The position numbers and the translations under genes are program-made. 64,000 nt of DNA from AAA044-D11 sp965268555. GTDB lineage: Bacteria > Actinomycetota > Actinomycetes > Nanopelagicales > Nanopelagicaceae. Below the pieces are notes generated by a model. It worked only from the letters and a program-made list of their open reading frames with translations. It was not told where the DNA came from and searched no databases. Location: the NCBI GenBank assembly GCA_965268555.1, contig OZ254174.1, positions 248,001-312,000 of the forward strand, read 5' to 3'. How positions within the stretch are numbered: position 1 is the stretch's first letter; every line of letters starts with the position of its first letter. This document shows, piece by piece, positions 17,516-26,624 of this stretch.

Positions 17516-18082
17516 ATGCGATTAGCACTGCTCGCCTCGGGTTCGGGTTCACTCGCACAAGCAATCATCGATGCCGCTAAAAATGGGAAGCTAGGCGTTG
17601 AAATAGTTGCATTGATCTCCGACAAAGACAGTGAAGCTTTAAGCCGCGCCAAAGAAGCCGGAATCCCAACAAAATATTTACCAATGAGCTCTGATCGTAA
17701 AAATTGGGATCGCGATCTCTTTAATTACTTTGAAAGTATCAACCCAGATCTGGTTGTTAGCGTTGGCTTCATGCGAATCTTGGCACCAGAATTCGTCGCC
17801 AAGTTTTCAACGATAAATACTCACCCAGCACTTCTGCCAAATTTTCCTGGGGCACATGGCGTTCGAGACGCACTTGCGGCTGGGGCAACGAGAACGGGTT
17901 CGACTGTGCACTGGGTGGATTCCGGAGTCGATACCGGCCCCATCATCGCGCAACGAGAAGTTGAGATTCTTTCCGGCGATAGCGAGGAGAGTCTGCACGA
18001 GCGCATTAAGATTGTGGAACGAGAGCTCATCGTTGAGACTATTCAAAGCTTAGTTTTAAATGGAATCCCAGGGCGGAATTAA
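17516..18082 (+). CDS. purN: Phosphoribosylglycinamide formyltransferase PurN
   Basis: 188-residue 10-formyl-THF-dependent GAR transformylase. The substrate loop is LASGSGSLAQAII; the catalytic triad is in NTHPALLPNFPGAHG (Asn and His) and the late Asp in VDSGVDTGPIIAQ. It starts directly after the perM-like gene and overlaps purH by one base (TAATG), so coupling with purH is likely. Both enzymes use formyl-THF, which folD downstream helps supply. Confidence 0.95.
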   Translation: MRLALLASGSGSLAQAIIDAAKNGKLGVEIVALISDKDSEALSRAKEAGIPTKYLPMSSDRKNWDRDLFNYFESINPDLVVSVGFMRILAPEFVAKFSTINTHPALLPNFPGAHGVRDALAAGATRTGSTVHWVDSGVDTGPIIAQREVEILSGDSEESLHERIKIVERELIVETIQSLVLNGIPGRN

Positions 18083-19620
18083 TGGATCGCAAAGCAATAA
18101 GACGAGCACTTGTAAGTGTTTACGATAAAACGGGCTTAGTTGAAGTAGGTATGGCTTTAGAAAAATCTGGTGTTGAAATTCTTTCAACCGGTTCAACCGC
18201 GCAAACTTTAAGAGCTGCTGGCATAAAAGTGATTGCAGTCGAGGAGTACACCGGGTTCCCGGAGATGCTCGGTGGTCGCGTGAAGACGCTTCACCCAAGA
18301 ATTCATGGTGGAATTTTGGCGAATCAGAACGATGCGGATCATCTTGCGCAATTAAAATCGCAAGATATTGCGCCTTTTGATTTAATCGTTATTAATCTCT
18401 ATCCCTTTACACAAACTATTGCTAGCGGTGCAAAATTCGAAGAGTGCATCGAGCAGATCGATATTGGTGGCCCGAGTATGTTGCGGGGTGCAGCCAAGAA
18501 TCACAATAGCGTCGCTGTTATTTCAGACCCTTCGCAATATCCACTACTTGAAGCTGCGCTTGCGCAAGGCGGATTTACTCTTGCACAGCGCCAAGATTTA
18601 GCAATGAAAACTTTTCGCAAGACTGCCGAATACGACATTGCAATTTCAGATTGGCTAGCCAGCGAGTTAGAACAAAGTGATTGGCGCGCAAAAGTTTGGA
18701 AGAAAATTTCAGAACTTAGATATGGTGAAAACCCACATCAGAGCGCAAGTGTTTATTTAGATAGCTCTGTCTCAACAGGTATTAGTAGCGCAAAACAACA
18801 CCATGGCAAAGAGATGTCTTTCAATAATTACACAGATGCAGATGCTGCGCTTAGAGCGGCTTATGATCACAACGAACCTTGTGTAGCAATTATCAAACAT
18901 GCCAATCCTTGTGGCATAGCAATTGCAGATGACATTGCTTCGGCGTATGCCGCCGCACATGCCTGTGATTCGACATCTGCTTTCGGTGGTGTTGTTGCCG
19001 CAAATCGTAAAGTCTCGTTGGCAATGGCAACTGCGCTAAGTGAAATATTCACTGAAGTAGTAATCGCTCCCGGTTATGAAGCAGGTGCGATAGAGCTACT
19101 TGCGAAGAAGCCTTCAATTCGAATCCTTGAGATTTCGGATTACAAGATAGCCAAAGAGGAGGTACGTCCAATATCTGGCGGATTGTTAATTCAAGAGACC
19201 GATTTAATAGATGCCAATGGTGATGATTCTGCTAATTGGCAACAAGTATCTGGTGAAAAAGTTAGCGCAGAGGTTCTCCGTGATTTGCAATTCGCATGGC
19301 GTAGTGTGCGATCAGTGAAAAGCAATGGAATTTTATTAGCTAAGAACGGTGCTTCGGTCGGTGTTGGAATGGGACAAGTTAATCGCGTTGATAGTGCAAA
19401 GCTTGCGGTTTCTAGAGCGGGAGATCGAAGTAAAGATTCCGTAGCAGCTAGCGATGCATTCTTTCCATTTGCAGATGGCCTACAAATTCTGATTAATGCT
19501 GGAGTTAAAGCTGTTGTGGCACCCGGTGGGAGTGTGCGCGATGCTGAAGTAATCGAAGCCGCGACTAAGGCCAATGTGGCGATGTTCTTCACGGGAGTTC
19601 GCCATTTTTCACATGCTTAG
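18082..19620 (+). CDS. purH: Bifunctional AICAR transformylase / IMP cyclohydrolase
   Basis: 512 residues. The N-terminal MGS-like cyclohydrolase domain has ALVSVYDKTGLVE, STGSTAQTLRAAGI and GGRVKTLHPRIHGG; the transformylase domain has the KHANPCG and SAFGGVVAANR motifs, and ends in the family signature VRHFSH-A. It performs the last two steps to IMP. The start ATG overlaps the purN stop by one base. Confidence 0.96.
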   Translation: MDRKAIRRALVSVYDKTGLVEVGMALEKSGVEILSTGSTAQTLRAAGIKVIAVEEYTGFPEMLGGRVKTLHPRIHGGILANQNDADHLAQLKSQDIAPFDLIVINLYPFTQTIASGAKFEECIEQIDIGGPSMLRGAAKNHNSVAVISDPSQYPLLEAALAQGGFTLAQRQDLAMKTFRKTAEYDIAISDWLASELEQSDWRAKVWKKISELRYGENPHQSASVYLDSSVSTGISSAKQHHGKEMSFNNYTDADAALRAAYDHNEPCVAIIKHANPCGIAIADDIASAYAAAHACDSTSAFGGVVAANRKVSLAMATALSEIFTEVVIAPGYEAGAIELLAKKPSIRILEISDYKIAKEEVRPISGGLLIQETDLIDANGDDSANWQQVSGEKVSAEVLRDLQFAWRSVRSVKSNGILLAKNGASVGVGMGQVNRVDSAKLAVSRAGDRSKDSVAASDAFFPFADGLQILINAGVKAVVAPGGSVRDAEVIEAATKANVAMFFTGVRHFSHA

Positions 19621-19645
19621 CTCTTCTAGATAGGATTCGAATATG
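19608..19645 (+). promoter_or_regulatory. Leaderless promoter of folD with -35 and -10
   Basis: -35 TTCACA (19608-19613), 17-base spacer, -10 TAGGAT (19631-19636) ending 6 bases before ATG 19643. The -10 to start segment GGATTCGAATATG is repeated almost exactly before tatB. This is the clearest full promoter among the leaderless genes here; its -35 lies inside the end of purH. Confidence 0.7.
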
Positions 19646-20479
19646 AGCGCAACTATTCTTGATGGCAGAGCCACTGCGGCGCTAATCAAAGAAGAGCTCC
19701 GCCAAGTTGTTGCAACGATGAGAATAAAGCCTGGACTAGGTACCGTACTTGTTGGGGATGATCCTGGTTCGCATTCATATGTGGGTGGAAAGCATAAAGA
19801 TTGCGCCGAGGTCGGCATTAACTCAATTCGAATTGATCTTCCGGTTACAGCATCTGAGAAAGATGTCCTTGCTGCGATAAGAGATCTAAATAACAGTAAC
19901 GAGTGCACTGGTTATATTGTGCAACTTCCAGTACCAAAAGGTATTAATCCAAATCTTCTTCTCGAAAGTATTGATCCAGCGAAAGATGCTGATGGCTTGC
20001 ATCCACTTAATTTGGGCAAGTTAGTTATTGGCGAGAAGGCGCCACTTCCATGCACGCCTCGCGGAATTCTAGAACTATTAGCTCGCTATAACTTGAGCGT
20101 ATCTGGCAAAGAAGTAGTTGTTATGGGACGCGGCTTAACTGTAGGACGACCGCTTGCGCTTCTGCTTTCGCAAAAAAGTAGCGATGCAACAGTCACGATT
20201 ACTCACACTAAAACAGTTGATGTTATTTCACATACAAAGCGTGCAGACGTAATCATTGCGGCAATTGGAAGCGCACACTTTTTGCGTCCGGAAATGATTA
20301 AACCTGGCGCAATTGTTTTGGATGTTGGTATAACAAGAACTCCAGCCGGACTATTAGGAGATGTTCATCCGGATGTAGCGAATCTTGCATCTGCTTTTGC
20401 ACCGATGCCAGGTGGTGTTGGTCCAATGACTCGGGCCATGTTGCTCTCAAATGTTGTTGAAATGGCGCAATCAATTTAA
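19643..20479 (+). CDS. folD: Methylene-THF dehydrogenase / methenyl-THF cyclohydrolase FolD
   Basis: 278 residues, bifunctional and NADP-linked. It has VGDDPGSHSYVGGKHKDC (catalytic Lys in Y-x3-K: YVGGK), the folate motif GYIVQLPVPKGI, PCTPRGILEL, and the nucleotide loop VVMGRGLTVGRP, where R-G-L-T-V-G replaces the usual R-S-x-x-V-G. The last base is shared with the next gene. It follows purH and would supply 10-formyl-THF for PurN and PurH. Confidence 0.95.
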   Translation: MSATILDGRATAALIKEELRQVVATMRIKPGLGTVLVGDDPGSHSYVGGKHKDCAEVGINSIRIDLPVTASEKDVLAAIRDLNNSNECTGYIVQLPVPKGINPNLLLESIDPAKDADGLHPLNLGKLVIGEKAPLPCTPRGILELLARYNLSVSGKEVVVMGRGLTVGRPLALLLSQKSSDATVTITHTKTVDVISHTKRADVIIAAIGSAHFLRPEMIKPGAIVLDVGITRTPAGLLGDVHPDVANLASAFAPMPGGVGPMTRAMLLSNVVEMAQSI

Positions 20480-20718
20480 TGAAAATTGCAATAGATCGAT
20501 TACGAATTGCCGCATTCGCGCTGATTGCGATTGGAATTTTGCTAGGCATCTTTAATGCAGTTAGAACTGGTGCACTTGCGATTGCTGTCGGAACTGGGAT
20601 CATCGTGATCACCAAGTATTTACGCTCAAATCGCCATCGGAAAATCGAATTAATACTTCCAATCGCGATGGCAACCCTGCTTTTTGTGGTGGCGCTCACA
20701 CTGCCTCATGCCAAGTAA
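20479..20718 (+). CDS. Small two-helix membrane protein, DUF3017-like
   Basis: 79 residues with two to three hydrophobic helices (LRIAAFALIAIGILLGIFNA, AIAVGTGIIVIT, LILPIAMATLLFVVAL) and a basic loop KYLRSNRHRK. The length, topology and position right after folD and before mdh match the actinobacterial DUF3017 family. No function is known to me. It overlaps the folD stop by one base, so the two are translated together. Confidence 0.7.
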   Translation: MKIAIDRLRIAAFALIAIGILLGIFNAVRTGALAIAVGTGIIVITKYLRSNRHRKIELILPIAMATLLFVVALTLPHAK

Positions 20719-20794
20719 TATTTAGCCATTGAATTTAAGAAAAGTAGTTTTCGACCAATTAGATTCCAAATAGATCAAGAGGAGATACGAGAAC

Positions 20795-21751
20795 ATGAGT
20801 AGATCAGGAAAAGTTACTGTAGTTGGCGCTGGATTTTATGGTTCAACTACTGCGCTTCGATTAGCAGAATATGACATCTTCGAAACTGTTGTTCTCACAG
20901 ATATTTTAGAAGGTAAGCCAGAGGGTTTAGCTCTTGATATGAATCAATCTCGTTCAATCGAAGGATTTGAAACCAAAATTGTTGGCGCAACAACAACAGT
21001 ATATGGCGCTGGATATGAAGCTACTGCTAATTCAGATGTAGTTGTAATTACTGCGGGACTTCCACGTAAACCTGGAATGAGTCGCATGGACTTAATCGGA
21101 GTAAACGCTGGAATTGTTCGCGGCGTTGCCGAAAATATTGCAAAGCATTCACCAAATGCCGTAATTATCGTGGTTTCAAACCCACTTGATGAAATGACTG
21201 CACTTACCCAGCTAGCAACTTCTTTCCCAAAGAATCGCGTAATGGGACAGGCCGGAATGTTGGATACCGCGCGATTTACAAACTTTGTTGCTGAGGAACT
21301 TAAGGTTCCAGTTTCATCTGTGAAGACGTTAACTCTGGGCTCTCATGGTGACACCATGGTTCCAGTTCCAAGTCGTTGCACAGTAAATGGAAAAGCACTT
21401 ACTGAACTTCTGGATTCTGCAAAGATTGAATCACTTGTTGATCGCACCCGAAATGGTGGCGCTGAAGTTGTTGCGCTACTCAAGACAGGTTCTGCTTATT
21501 ACGCACCATCTGCTGCTGCAGCTCGAATGGCAAAAGCTGTTAAAGAGGATTCAGGCGAAGTCATGCCGGTCTGCGCCTGGGTTGATGGCGAATATGGAAT
21601 CAGTGGCGTTTACCTCGGTGTTGAAGCTGAGATCGGCAAGAGCGGTGTTCGCAAAGTAGTTGAAAGTGCACTAACTCCATCAGAAGTAGAAGCGCTTAAA
21701 GCTGCAGCAGAAGCAGTTCGTGCAAAGCAAGCAGATGTTAAAGATCTCTAA
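20795..21751 (+). CDS. mdh: Malate dehydrogenase (LDH-like type)
   Basis: 318 residues interconverting malate and oxaloacetate with NAD. The dinucleotide fold begins KVTVVGAGFYGSTTALRL (as VVGAGFYG); substrate residues appear in LPRKPGMSRMDLI, VSNPLDEMT and the catalytic histidine of LGSHGDTMVP. Arginine 90-type residues RKPGMSR favour malate over lactate. ATG 20795 follows GAGGAGAT. With icd 40 bases downstream it forms a TCA block; AGGGCGAAG precedes icd. Confidence 0.95.
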   Translation: MSRSGKVTVVGAGFYGSTTALRLAEYDIFETVVLTDILEGKPEGLALDMNQSRSIEGFETKIVGATTTVYGAGYEATANSDVVVITAGLPRKPGMSRMDLIGVNAGIVRGVAENIAKHSPNAVIIVVSNPLDEMTALTQLATSFPKNRVMGQAGMLDTARFTNFVAEELKVPVSSVKTLTLGSHGDTMVPVPSRCTVNGKALTELLDSAKIESLVDRTRNGGAEVVALLKTGSAYYAPSAAAARMAKAVKEDSGEVMPVCAWVDGEYGISGVYLGVEAEIGKSGVRKVVESALTPSEVEALKAAAEAVRAKQADVKDL

Positions 21752-21793
21752 GATTAATACGAGTGAATAGATAACTAGAAAAGGGCGAAGAAA

Positions 21794-23008
21794 ATGTCGA
21801 AGATCAAGGTAGAGGGAACAGTTGTTGAATTAGATGGCGAGGAGATGACCAGAATTATCTGGTCGTTTATTAAAGAGAAGTTGATATTGCCTTATCTAGA
21901 TATAAATCTTGAGTATTACGACCTTGGTATTGAGCACCGAGATGCAACAAATGATCAAGTAACTATTGATTCTGCCCATGCGATTGCGAAGCATGGCGTT
22001 GGAATTAAGTGCGCGACAATCACGCCTGATGAAGCTCGAGTTGAAGAGTTTGGCCTAAAGCAGATGTGGAAGTCACCAAATGGAACTATCCGCAATATCT
22101 TGGGTGGCGTAATTTTCCGCGAGCCAATTATTATGAAGAATGTTCCACGTTTGGTTCCAAACTGGACTAAGCCAATTGTTATTGGTCGTCACGCATTTGG
22201 TGATCAATACAAGGCGACTGACTTCAAAGTTCCTGGCGCCGGAACTCTTACTATGACTTTCACACCAAAAGATGGTTCAAAGCCAATGGAGTTCAATATC
22301 TTTGATTTCCCATCATCAGGTGTTGCGATGGGTATGTATAACCTCGATGATTCAATTCGAGATTTTGCCCGCGCATCTATGAATTACGGATTGATTCGTA
22401 ATTACCCAGTATTTCTTTCAACTAAGAACACAATCTTGAAGGCTTATGACGGACGCTTCAAAGATATCTTCGCTGAAGTTTTTGAGAGTGAATTCAAAGC
22501 GAAGTTTGATGCGGCTGGAATCACTTACGAACATCGTTTGATTGATGACATGGTTGCAACATCACTTCGTTGGGAGGGTGGCTATGTTTGGGCATGCAAG
22601 AACTATGACGGCGATGTTCAATCAGACACTGTTGCTCAAGGTTATGGCTCACTTGGTCTGATGACTTCAGTTCTGATGACACCAGATGGCAAGACAGTTG
22701 AGTCTGAAGCTGCGCATGGAACTGTTACTCGTCACTTCCGCGACCACCAAGCAGGTAAGCAAACTTCAACAAATCCAATCGCTTCAATCTTTGCTTGGAC
22801 TCAAGGTTTAACTCACCGTGCAAAGTTGGATAACAATCCTAAGCTTGCTGAGTTTGCTGCGACTCTTGAGAAAGTATGTATCGAAACTGTTGAATCCGGA
22901 AAGATGACTAAGGATCTTGCGCTTCTAATTTCTAAAGATAGCCCATGGTTAAATACTCAAGACTTCCTTGCAGCCATCGATGAGAATCTAAAGGTAAGAC
23001 TTAATTAA
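21794..23008 (+). CDS. icd: NADP-dependent isocitrate dehydrogenase, homodimeric type II
   Basis: 404 residues of the eukaryote-like dimeric subfamily, not the E. coli type. It has VELDGEEMTRIIW, the substrate motif WKSPNGTIRNILGG, GRHAFGDQYKATD, and the metal and cofactor parts LIDDMVA and AAHGTVTRHFRDH (as AHGTVTRH). It oxidises isocitrate to 2-oxoglutarate. It ends at a strong bidirectional terminator shared with the convergent ABC ATPase gene. Confidence 0.96.
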   Translation: MSKIKVEGTVVELDGEEMTRIIWSFIKEKLILPYLDINLEYYDLGIEHRDATNDQVTIDSAHAIAKHGVGIKCATITPDEARVEEFGLKQMWKSPNGTIRNILGGVIFREPIIMKNVPRLVPNWTKPIVIGRHAFGDQYKATDFKVPGAGTLTMTFTPKDGSKPMEFNIFDFPSSGVAMGMYNLDDSIRDFARASMNYGLIRNYPVFLSTKNTILKAYDGRFKDIFAEVFESEFKAKFDAAGITYEHRLIDDMVATSLRWEGGYVWACKNYDGDVQSDTVAQGYGSLGLMTSVLMTPDGKTVESEAAHGTVTRHFRDHQAGKQTSTNPIASIFAWTQGLTHRAKLDNNPKLAEFAATLEKVCIETVESGKMTKDLALLISKDSPWLNTQDFLAAIDENLKVRLN

Positions 23009-23014
23009 TTGCAT

Positions 23015-23053
23015 AAAAAAGCCCCGCACCATAATTGGTTGCGGGGCTTTTTT
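23015..23053. terminator. Bidirectional intrinsic terminator between icd and the ABC ATPase gene
   Basis: GCCCCGCACC (23021-23030) and GGTTGCGGGGC (23037-23047) form a stem with one bulge around a 6-base loop. It is flanked by AAAAAA on the left and TTTTTT on the right, so it can stop transcription in both directions. Confidence 0.92.
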
Positions 23054-23062
23054 AATTTCTTT

Positions 23063-24148
23063 TTAGTTGAGACGAAGACCTGAGGTTGCATCAAATAGGT
23101 GAATCGCAGTTGGAATTGCGTTTACGCTAATTGTTGCACCTGGCTTAGGTGGGTTCTTTGGATCCCAGCGAACAATTACTTGAGCGCCTTCATCTGTTTC
23201 TTGAGCGAACTTAATGCTCTTATCTACTGGCTTGCCATAGATGAATGCATCAGAACCAAGTTCTTCAACAACTTCAACTTGAACGTCGAATCCGCCTGAA
23301 GTTGCAGGAACAAAACCTTCTGGGCGAATACCAATTGTTACAACTGAACCAGGATTTCCTGGAACGTCAACGCTAAATCCACCAAGTTGAGCCTTGCCGC
23401 CAGAAACTGGAACGGTTAACAAGTTCATTGCTGGTGAACCAATAAATCCAGCGACGAAAGCATTTGCTGGACGATCATAAAGATTACGAGGTGTATCTAC
23501 CTGTTGTAGTAGACCATCCTTGAGAACTGCTACGCGGTCACCCATTGTCATAGCTTCAACTTGATCGTGGGTCACATAAACAGTTGTGATTCCAAGACGA
23601 CGTTGTAGAGCTGCGATTTGAGTACGAGTTGCAACACGAAGCTTTGCATCCAAGTTTGAAAGTGGCTCGTCCATCAAGAACACTTGTGGTTCACGAACAA
23701 TTGCACGACCCATGGCTACGCGTTGACGTTGGCCACCTGAAAGTGCCTTTGGCTTACGATCTAAATAATCTTCAAGGTCAAGAAGTTTTGCAGCTTCTTT
23801 AACGCGACGGTCACGTTCTGCTTTATCAATGCCAGCAATCTTTAACGCGAATCCCATGTTTTCAGCAACTGACATGTGAGGGTATAGCGCATATGACTGG
23901 AAGACCATTGCGATGTCGCGATCTTTAGGTGCAACGTGAGTTACATCTTTATCACCGATACGAATTGAACCGGTATCAACTTCTTCTAGGCCAGCAAGCA
24001 TGCGAAGTGATGTTGACTTTCCGCAACCTGATGGTCCAACTAGAACAAGGAATTCACCATCATTAATAGTGAGACTTAATTTATCTACAGCAGGCTTGGT
24101 AGTGCCTGGGTAAACGCGTGAAGCGTTTTCAAATACGACTGATGCCAT
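23063..24148 (-). CDS. Carbohydrate ABC transporter ATP-binding protein, MsmK/UgpC type
   Basis: 361 residues. Walker A is GPSGCGKST, the Q-loop lies in VFQSYALYPHMSV, the signature is LSGGQRQRVAMGRA, Walker B is VFLMDEPLSNLD and the H-loop VYVTHDQVEA. A C-terminal OB/TOBE region (about 235-361) is typical of sugar importers, where one MsmK-like ATPase often serves several permeases. No permease or binding protein is adjacent. I chose ATG 24148, which has AAGGAG about 10 bases upstream and starts at ASVVFENASRVYPG; the open frame continues 58 codons further but that part is not ABC-like. Confidence 0.93.
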   Translation of the reverse strand: MASVVFENASRVYPGTTKPAVDKLSLTINDGEFLVLVGPSGCGKSTSLRMLAGLEEVDTGSIRIGDKDVTHVAPKDRDIAMVFQSYALYPHMSVAENMGFALKIAGIDKAERDRRVKEAAKLLDLEDYLDRKPKALSGGQRQRVAMGRAIVREPQVFLMDEPLSNLDAKLRVATRTQIAALQRRLGITTVYVTHDQVEAMTMGDRVAVLKDGLLQQVDTPRNLYDRPANAFVAGFIGSPAMNLLTVPVSGGKAQLGGFSVDVPGNPGSVVTIGIRPEGFVPATSGGFDVQVEVVEELGSDAFIYGKPVDKSIKFAQETDEGAQVIVRWDPKNPPKPGATISVNAIPTAIHLFDATSGLRLN

Positions 24149-24167
24149 TTTTCTACTGCTCCTTCTC

Positions 24168-24185
24168 CGGGCAGGTACGTGCCCG
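24168..24185. repeat. 18-base near-perfect palindrome in the ABC ATPase leader
   Basis: CGGGCA (24168-24173) and TGCCCG (24180-24185) around GGTACG. It sits about 20 bases before the ATPase start on the minus strand, so it could be an operator or a leader hairpin. No regulator is adjacent. Confidence 0.5.
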
Positions 24186-24297
24186 ACGATCCTTTGGATA
24201 AGGGTTTCAATCTTGCTCGGTTGAGCGTGGGCATAGGTTACGCGTCGCCAGCCGCGCACGCCACCCCGTTTGGCGCCAGCAGGAGTTCTAAAGAAGT

Positions 24298-24313
24298 TAC
24301 CCTTACGCCTGTG
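24298..24313 (+). promoter_or_regulatory. Leaderless promoter -10 for the CNNM/CorC-like gene
   Basis: TACCCT (24298-24303) ends 7 bases before GTG 24311. The match supports this GTG over the in-frame GTG at 24179. Confidence 0.55.
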
Positions 24314-25618
24314 ACCATTCATATCCTTCGCGATATCGGCCTTGTGCTCCTATTTATCCTGGTCGCCGGTCTATTCGTTGCAGCCGAAATTGCGCTGATT
24401 TCCCTTCGGGATTCCCAGATTCGCCAGCTCGAAGGCAAGAGCAAACGCGGGGATCGGGTAGTCCAACTAGCTAAAAATCCAAATAGATTTCTAGCTGCAG
24501 CCCAAGTCGGAATAACTTTCCTTGGCTTTTTATCTGCAGCACTTGGTTCAGAGCGACTTGGAAAATATGTTTCCCCGGTCTTTGAAGAGCTTGGACTTTC
24601 AAAAAGCGTTGCTGAAACCTTAGCTTTAGTTTCAATCACAATCGTTATTGCTTATGTATCACTTGTATTTGGGGAATTAGTTCCTAAACGCTTGGCACTT
24701 TATCGAACCGAAATTATTGCGCTCGCCGCAGCACCAACCATTGATTTTGTAGCAAAGGTTTTCCGGCCAATTATTTGGTTGCTCTCTAAATCAACTGATG
24801 TCGTCGTAAAACTCTTCGGCTTGAATTCTAAAGAGGTTCGAAGCGAGATTTCTGAAGCCGAACTAGTTGACCTAGTTTCAGGTCATACCGCTCTTAGCGA
24901 AGAAGAGCGCGAGATAGTTGAAGAAGTATTTGCTGCGGGCGACCTTCAACTTCATGAAATTATGGTTCCAAGAACTGAAGTTGACTTCATGGATGTCGGA
25001 CTTTCAATTAGTGATGCCATAGCTGTGGCAATTGAACGCTCACATTCAAGGTATCCAGTTACTAGGGGCAGTACTGATGAAGTAATTGGTTTCTTACATG
25101 TGCGCGATTTGCTGAACCCAAAGGTGAATTCGTCTGCAGGTGAGACAATTCTCGATCTAATTCGTCCAGTATTGAATTTGCCAGGAACCAAGGGAGTGCT
25201 TCCAGCACTTGCAGAGATGCGAGCGAAGCGAAGTCACATCGCTATTGTCTTGGATGAATATGGTGGCACTGATGGAATTGTTACCTTAGAAGATATCGTC
25301 GAATGCTTAATTGGCGATATCCAAGATGAATATGACACTGAAGATGAGGAAGTTACTAAGCAAACTAGAACCGGAGACTTCGAGGTCGACAGTCTTATCT
25401 CACTTGAAGATTTGTATGAAGAGACTGGAATTCATATTCCAGAGGGACCATACGAAACCGCAGGTGGATTCGTAATGGACCACTTGGGGCGCATTCCAGA
25501 GGTAAATGATGTAATAGTCATAGAAGGTGCGCGAATTACAGTCTTAACTTTAGAAGGTAAGCGGGCGGGCCAATTATTGATCTCGAGCATTGGGTGGAAA
25601 GATAATACTCATGGCTAA
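24311..25618 (+). CDS. CNNM/CorC-family (HlyC-like) membrane protein with CBS domains
   Basis: 435 residues. An N-terminal DUF21/CNNM region has several membrane helices (IGLVLLFILVAGLFVAAEIA, as LVLLFILVAGLF; LALVSITIVIAYVSLVFGE, as VSITIVIAYVSLVFGE). A pair of CBS domains follows around HEIMVPRTEVDFMD and LDEYGGTDGIVTLEDI, with a C-terminal CorC/HlyC domain (PEGPYETAGGFVMDHLGRIP, as YETAGGFVMDHLG). The family is linked to Mg2+/Co2+ efflux or homeostasis. The open frame runs back to 24179, but the stretch before 24311 is GC-rich and not family-like. The stop overlaps the trpS start by 8 bases. Confidence 0.85.
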   Translation: MTIHILRDIGLVLLFILVAGLFVAAEIALISLRDSQIRQLEGKSKRGDRVVQLAKNPNRFLAAAQVGITFLGFLSAALGSERLGKYVSPVFEELGLSKSVAETLALVSITIVIAYVSLVFGELVPKRLALYRTEIIALAAAPTIDFVAKVFRPIIWLLSKSTDVVVKLFGLNSKEVRSEISEAELVDLVSGHTALSEEEREIVEEVFAAGDLQLHEIMVPRTEVDFMDVGLSISDAIAVAIERSHSRYPVTRGSTDEVIGFLHVRDLLNPKVNSSAGETILDLIRPVLNLPGTKGVLPALAEMRAKRSHIAIVLDEYGGTDGIVTLEDIVECLIGDIQDEYDTEDEEVTKQTRTGDFEVDSLISLEDLYEETGIHIPEGPYETAGGFVMDHLGRIPEVNDVIVIEGARITVLTLEGKRAGQLLISSIGWKDNTHG

Positions 25619-26624
25619 TACTCCTAAAGAGCGAGTTCTATCTGGAATTCAGCCAACCCATGAGTCTTTCCATTTAGGAAACTATTTAGGTGCGATTAAA
25701 CAATGGGTTGATTTGCAGAACACAAATGATGCATTTTATTGCGTGGTTGATTTGCATGCGTTGACAGTAGAAACAAAGCCTGAAGATTTTAGACGTCGCA
25801 ATCTTGCATCCGTTGCGCAATTAATAGCACTTGGATTAGATCCAGAAAAATGCACGCTATTTATTCAATCTCATGTCCCAGCACACAATCAATTGGCCTG
25901 GGTACTTGAATGCTTAACTGGTTTCGGTGAAGCAAGTCGAATGACGCAATTTAAAGATAAATCAGCGAAGGCTGGATCAGATCGCACAGTGGTTGGATTA
26001 TTTACATATCCAATTTTGCAGGCTGCAGATATTCTTTTGTATCAAGCAAATAAGGTCCCAGTTGGCGAAGATCAACGCCAACATATCGAGCTAACTCGTG
26101 ATCTGGGGCAGAGATTCAACTCTAGATTTGGCGAGACATTTACAATTCCCGAGGGCTACATTCTAAAAGCCGGCGCAAAGATTAATGATTTACAAGATCC
26201 AACTTCCAAGATGAGCAAATCAAGTGCATCTGGTTCGGGTGTAATTGAATTAATGGATACGCCAGAAGTAAATATCAAGAAAATTAAGAGTGCGGTTACT
26301 GATACTGGCCGCGAGGTAACTTTTGATGAGAAAGCGAAGCCAGGAATTTCAAATCTACTTACTATTTATAGCGCACTTACCGGCAAGAGCGTTTCCCAAG
26401 CTGAAAGTGACTTTGCGGGTAAAGGCTACGGCGACTTTAAGGGTGCGGTTGCAGAGGTAGTTGTTGAATACTTAAAACCAGTGCGCGATAAAGCTAATGA
26501 ATTGTTAAAGGATGAAGCGCACTTAAATAAGCTTCTTAAGATTGGTGCCGAGAAGGCAGAAGCAGTTGCTTCAAAGACCTTGAAGGATACTTATAACGCG
26601 ATGGGTTTGATTCCTCGTGGTTAG
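25611..26624 (+). CDS. trpS: Tryptophanyl-tRNA synthetase
   Basis: 337-residue class I synthetase. The HIGH-like motif is in QPTHESFHLGNYLGA; tryptophan-pocket residues are in YPILQAADILLYQA and VPVGEDQRQH; the KMSKS loop is SKMSKSSASG. ATG 25611 gives the normal N-terminus ANTPKERVLSGIQPT and an 8-base overlap with the preceding gene; an in-frame ATG at 25590 would lie deep inside that gene. The stop overlaps the downstream binding-protein start by 8 bases. Confidence 0.95.
   Translation: MANTPKERVLSGIQPTHESFHLGNYLGAIKQWVDLQNTNDAFYCVVDLHALTVETKPEDFRRRNLASVAQLIALGLDPEKCTLFIQSHVPAHNQLAWVLECLTGFGEASRMTQFKDKSAKAGSDRTVVGLFTYPILQAADILLYQANKVPVGEDQRQHIELTRDLGQRFNSRFGETFTIPEGYILKAGAKINDLQDPTSKMSKSSASGSGVIELMDTPEVNIKKIKSAVTDTGREVTFDEKAKPGISNLLTIYSALTGKSVSQAESDFAGKGYGDFKGAVAEVVVEYLKPVRDKANELLKDEAHLNKLLKIGAEKAEAVASKTLKDTYNAMGLIPRG

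Noticed and set aside
24179..24310. N-terminal extension of the CNNM/CorC-like protein from GTG 24179
   Set aside because: Segment is unlike the family, covers the palindrome and divergent promoter region, and a -10 box fits GTG 24311.
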